From: Gammaproteobacteria bacterium
GTDB taxonomy: Bacteria > Pseudomonadota > Gammaproteobacteria > Nitrosococcales > Methylophagaceae
Assembly: GCA_002402245.1 (NCBI GenBank)
Contig: NVVP01000031.1
Span: 1,563 to 10,131, forward strand
Direction: 5' to 3'
DNA length: 8,569 bases
The translations under genes were made by a program, and so were the position numbers. Of this stretch, positions 6,538-8,569 are shown one piece after another. The notes below the pieces were generated by a model. That model worked only from the letters and a program-made list of their open reading frames with translations, had not been told where the DNA came from and searched no databases. Each line of letters begins with the position of its first letter. The stretch's first letter is position 1.

Positions 6538-7557
6538 TTAATTATCTTCTTTCTCTATGAACTTTTTACGTAACCAACCACTTACCGTCGAGGTTAGAGT
6601 TGCTTCTAGCCCAGAAAAAACATGGTTAGCACCAATAATCCGGCGTACTTCATAACGTGTATTATTAAGTCGTTTCATTGCTGTTTTTCTATGTTTAACG
6701 GCAGCCGGAACAGAATTGAGGTCTTGCGAACCAAAAATATCTAATATTGGAAAATTCATTACATCAAATTTTTCATTTTTAGACTCAGTTGTTACCCCAA
6801 TAAGGATTAAAGCCGATACAGGGGTAGTTATTTCGTCTAATAATTCAATTGCCATATTACCGCCTGTGCCATGGCCGATAAATATAATCGTCTCAATGTC
6901 TTTTGCCGTTAATAATGCGACAGCAGATTCAATTCGTTGTTTGTTAGATACCGGCGGTAATTCTGCTTGTTCAGCTTCATCGGTAGAGTCTTCTTTTTCA
7001 TCCTTACCTTCATCGCTGGTTTCAGTATCTGCTTTAGGTTTATCTTCATTGTCTTCGGGCTTAACCTCAGCTTCAGGCTCTGCGGCGGCTTCATCAGTAT
7101 TAGCAGACTCCTCATCAGTAACTTCTGTAGGTTCTGCCGTTGAACTATCATTTTCTGGTAGACCGGATAAAAAGATACTTACTTGCTGTGGATAATCCAA
7201 CGCTAGGCTTAAGGTTGACCAGCCATAATCAGGCAAGGCATTACGCAGTGGCGTGATTACCCCATAGCTCTCAAGTTGTTCACCTTGGTCATGAATAAAT
7301 ACAATTGCACCATAACGTTCACCTAATGTTTCTTCTATATAGGTAGCTTCAATTTCTTGGCCAGCAACAGTAAGAGTTTGAAAGCCTTTTATCAATTGGG
7401 CTGGTTGACGCAACATGATACCCGTCGAGTCTTCAGCCTCCACTTGCTCAGCTACCTGCTCGTTCGTCTCCTCAACATCGTCACCTTCTGCCGAAAAGAC
7501 CATCGGTGAAAATAACACCGCGATTAAATAGAGTGATATAGATTGAAATCTTGCCAC
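6538..7557 (-). CDS. DUF3530 family exported alpha/beta-hydrolase-fold protein
   Basis: This is a 339-residue protein of the DUF3530 type, found in Gammaproteobacteria and without a known function as far as I know. It starts at GTG 7557, chosen because GAGGA stands 7 bases upstream and the product then begins with a signal peptide (residues 1-22 or 23, VFSA before EGD). Residues 50-125 form the first half of an alpha/beta-hydrolase fold, including GAIVFIHDQGEQ and PLRNALPDYGWSTLSL. Residues 135-200 are a very acidic low-complexity linker. The elbow follows as FIGHGTGG (226-233), then DIFGSQDL with Asp279 and GANHVF with His312. The position normally held by the nucleophile Ser in G-H-S-x-G-G is Gly230, so the acid and base remain but the nucleophile seems absent. 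It is the promoter-proximal gene of the minus-strand operon and probably works in the periplasm. Confidence 0.85.
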   Translation of the reverse strand: MARFQSISLYLIAVLFSPMVFSAEGDDVEETNEQVAEQVEAEDSTGIMLRQPAQLIKGFQTLTVAGQEIEATYIEETLGERYGAIVFIHDQGEQLESYGVITPLRNALPDYGWSTLSLALDYPQQVSIFLSGLPENDSSTAEPTEVTDEESANTDEAAAEPEAEVKPEDNEDKPKADTETSDEGKDEKEDSTDEAEQAELPPVSNKQRIESAVALLTAKDIETIIFIGHGTGGNMAIELLDEITTPVSALILIGVTTESKNEKFDVMNFPILDIFGSQDLNSVPAAVKHRKTAMKRLNNTRYEVRRIIGANHVFSGLEATLTSTVSGWLRKKFIEKEDN

Positions 7558-7564
7558 GGACTTT

Positions 7565-7569
7565 TCCTC
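7565..7569 (-). promoter_or_regulatory. Shine-Dalgarno site that fixes the GTG start of the DUF3530 gene
   Basis: Minus-strand GAGGA is followed by AAAGTCC and then GTG at 7557, a 7-base spacing. No ATG nearby would keep the signal peptide, so this site decides the start. Confidence 0.7.
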
Positions 7570-7595
7570 AAATATAATTTACAGATATTAACTAC

Positions 7596-7623
7596 AGTAT
7601 AATTCAGCTAGTGATATTTACAA
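7596..7623 (-). promoter_or_regulatory. Putative sigma70 promoter for the DUF3530-led operon
   Basis: Minus-strand TTGTAA (7623-7618, four of six consensus) is followed after 16 bases by TATACT (7601-7596, five of six). The predicted start near 7589 leaves a leader of about 30 bases that includes the GAGGA site. It is the only promoter-like pair of this quality before the operon. Confidence 0.5.
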
Positions 7624-7631
7624 AAGCTGAA
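7603..7631. repeat. Seven-base inverted repeat across the divergent promoters
   Basis: TTCAGCT (7603-7609) and AGCTGAA (7625-7631) are perfect inverted copies separated by 15 bases, with half-site centres 22 bases apart, about two helical turns. The repeat sits next to the minus-strand -10, covers its -35 and touches the rpe -35. It is a possible regulator site, but a seven-base repeat in AT-rich DNA can arise by chance. Confidence 0.35.
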
Positions 7632-7655
7632 AAAAACCACAATCTACGGTAAAAT
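7627..7655 (+). promoter_or_regulatory. Putative sigma70 promoter for rpe-gph
   Basis: CTGAAA (7627-7632, four of six) is followed after 17 bases by TAAAAT (7650-7655, five of six). The predicted start near 7662 gives a leader of about 50 bases before rpe. The leader ends with a purine-rich GAAGAGAG as a loose ribosome site about ten bases before the ATG. Confidence 0.5.
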
Positions 7656-7713
7656 AGTCGGCTTTAACAGTGTATGCAGCACATTAACCTAAAATTGAAG
7701 AGAGAAAATACTC

Positions 7714-8406
7714 ATGGCTACATTTAAAATGGCTCCATCAATCCTTTCTGCTGACTTTGCCCGCCTAGGTGAAGAAGTAGATAATGTACTAGCCTCAGGT
7801 GCCGACATTGTGCATTTTGACGTGATGGATAATCACTATGTACCTAACTTAACCATTGGTCCATTGGTATGTGATGCATTAAGAAAACACGGCGTTACTC
7901 ATGAAATCGACGTACATTTGATGGTTAAACCTGTTGACCGTATTATTCCGGATTTCGCTAAAGCCGGCGCAACTTATATTACCTTCCACCCTGAAGCATC
8001 AGATCATATTGACCGTACTCTACAATTGATTAAAGCGGAAGGTTGTAAAGCGGGCTTAGTTTTCAATCCTGCCACATCATTATCGCTTGCTGAGCATGTT
8101 TTAGATAAAGTTGACCGTATTTTATTAATGTCTGTAAACCCAGGTTTTGGTGGTCAATCATTCATTCCTCATACATTAGAAAAATTACGCCAAGCACGTA
8201 AAATGATTGATGAAAGTGGTTATGACATTGATTTACAAATTGATGGCGGCGTTAAAGTAAACAATATCCGTGAAATTGCTGAAGCTGGCGCACGTACATT
8301 CGTAGCGGGTTCTGCATTATTTGGCGGTAAGAATCCAAATGATCCTAATATCTACGACACAGTGATGGCTGAATTTCGTGCTGAATTAGCTAAAGCTAAC
8401 GTCTAA
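7714..8406 (+). CDS. rpe: Ribulose-phosphate 3-epimerase
   Basis: Rpe interconverts D-ribulose 5-phosphate and D-xylulose 5-phosphate in the cytoplasmic pentose phosphate pathway. The 230-residue product has the full TIM-barrel family signature: MAPSILSADFARLGEE at the start, VHFDVMDNHYVPNLTIGP (33-50), DVHLMVKPVDR, MSVNPGFGGQSFIP, and DGGVKVNNIREIAEAGA followed by FVAGSALF in the phosphate-binding loop. The metal ligands and acid/base residues expected for the family are in place as His34, Asp36, His68 and Asp177. Length and ends match the E. coli enzyme (about 225 residues). It is the first gene of a plus-strand pair with gph, which starts 3 bases after its TAA, and it diverges from the DUF3530 operon. 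Nothing is unusual. Confidence 0.97.
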   Translation: MATFKMAPSILSADFARLGEEVDNVLASGADIVHFDVMDNHYVPNLTIGPLVCDALRKHGVTHEIDVHLMVKPVDRIIPDFAKAGATYITFHPEASDHIDRTLQLIKAEGCKAGLVFNPATSLSLAEHVLDKVDRILLMSVNPGFGGQSFIPHTLEKLRQARKMIDESGYDIDLQIDGGVKVNNIREIAEAGARTFVAGSALFGGKNPNDPNIYDTVMAEFRAELAKANV

Positions 8407-8409
8407 ATA

Positions 8410-8569
8410 ATGACGACAGTTTTAAATAAGCCAGCAATGGCCTTGATAGATCTTGATGGCACGCTAGTAGATAGCGTGCCTGATTTAGCATGGTGCGTTG
8501 ATGAAACCATGAAGGCATTAGATATGCCTATTCGTGGTGAAAGCAAAGTCAGAAACTGGGTAGGTAATG
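8410..8569 (+). CDS. gph: Phosphoglycolate phosphatase, partial (N-terminal 53 residues)
   Basis: Gph is a HAD-superfamily phosphatase that removes 2-phosphoglycolate, for example from DNA end repair. The first 53 codons are present before the right edge. HAD motif I is seen as LIDLDGTLVDSVPDLA, with nucleophile Asp14 and acid/base Asp16, and the segment ends RNWVGN, as in pseudomonad Gph proteins. The ATG at 8410 follows the rpe stop by three bases in the same frame and has no clear ribosome site, so translation probably depends on ribosomes finishing rpe. The rpe-gph order is conserved in many Gammaproteobacteria. The assignment rests on a short segment plus context. Confidence 0.9.
   Translation, partial: MTTVLNKPAMALIDLDGTLVDSVPDLAWCVDETMKALDMPIRGESKVRNWVGN

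Noticed and set aside
6909..7151. Minus-strand 80-codon frame inside the DUF3530 gene
   Set aside because: It is an out-of-frame reading of the same low-complexity linker, composed of repeated Lys, Leu and Met codons.
6716..7195. Long plus-strand open frame of 159 codons
   Set aside because: It is antisense to the DUF3530 gene. Its Ser-rich translation is the complement of the acidic Glu/Asp/Ala/Thr codons, with no ribosome site or domain.
7674..7727. Possible 17-codon upstream ORF overlapping the rpe start
   Set aside because: It has an ATG and a stop but no Shine-Dalgarno sequence and no regulatory-peptide pattern; it probably occurs by chance in the leader.
8404..8412. rpe and gph being one gene broken by a stop
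   Set aside because: They are in the same frame with one TAA between, but each product has complete, family-typical ends and they are separate genes in many genomes.

Overview
The window reads as a chromosomal housekeeping region of an AT-leaning gammaproteobacterium. The evidence is the gene content: CmoA, TsaB, a YgiQ-type radical SAM protein, a DUF3530 protein and an adjacent rpe-gph pair, all close in sequence to the enterobacterial or pseudomonad versions as I remember them. A marine, Oceanospirillales-like host is plausible, but the window alone cannot fix the genus. I see no mobile element, CRISPR array, tRNA or rRNA.

Layout, left to right. (1) Positions 1-1280, minus strand: tsaB followed by cmoA, joined by a one-base TAATG overlap. 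CmoA runs off the left edge. Both products act in tRNA modification (t6A and cmo5U). (2) Positions 1281-1552: a short divergent region with overlapping -10 boxes facing both ways. It also holds a plus-strand gene for a 47-residue putative membrane protein with a strong Shine-Dalgarno sequence, and then a hairpin that can terminate both this gene and the convergent ygiQ. (3) Positions 1553-3721, minus strand: ygiQ, a large radical SAM protein. (4) Positions 3791-7557, minus strand: four closely spaced genes in transcription order. They encode a DUF3530 exported alpha/beta-hydrolase-fold protein, a spermidine-synthase-like protein, an APC-family amino acid/polyamine-type permease and an exported L,D-transpeptidase-like protein. 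They look like one operon, perhaps reading on into ygiQ because no terminator separates them. (5) Positions 7558-7713: a divergent promoter region. (6) Positions 7714-8569, plus strand: rpe followed by gph, which is cut by the right edge. This is the familiar pairing of the pentose phosphate epimerase with the phosphoglycolate phosphatase.

Most of the window is ordinary core genome. The parts that deserve a second look are the small membrane-protein gene with its own compact transcription unit, the four-gene cassette (in which two enzyme-fold proteins appear to have lost the residues expected for their textbook reactions), and the coupled tsaB-cmoA pair. I do not see an obvious defence system or other clearly new machine.
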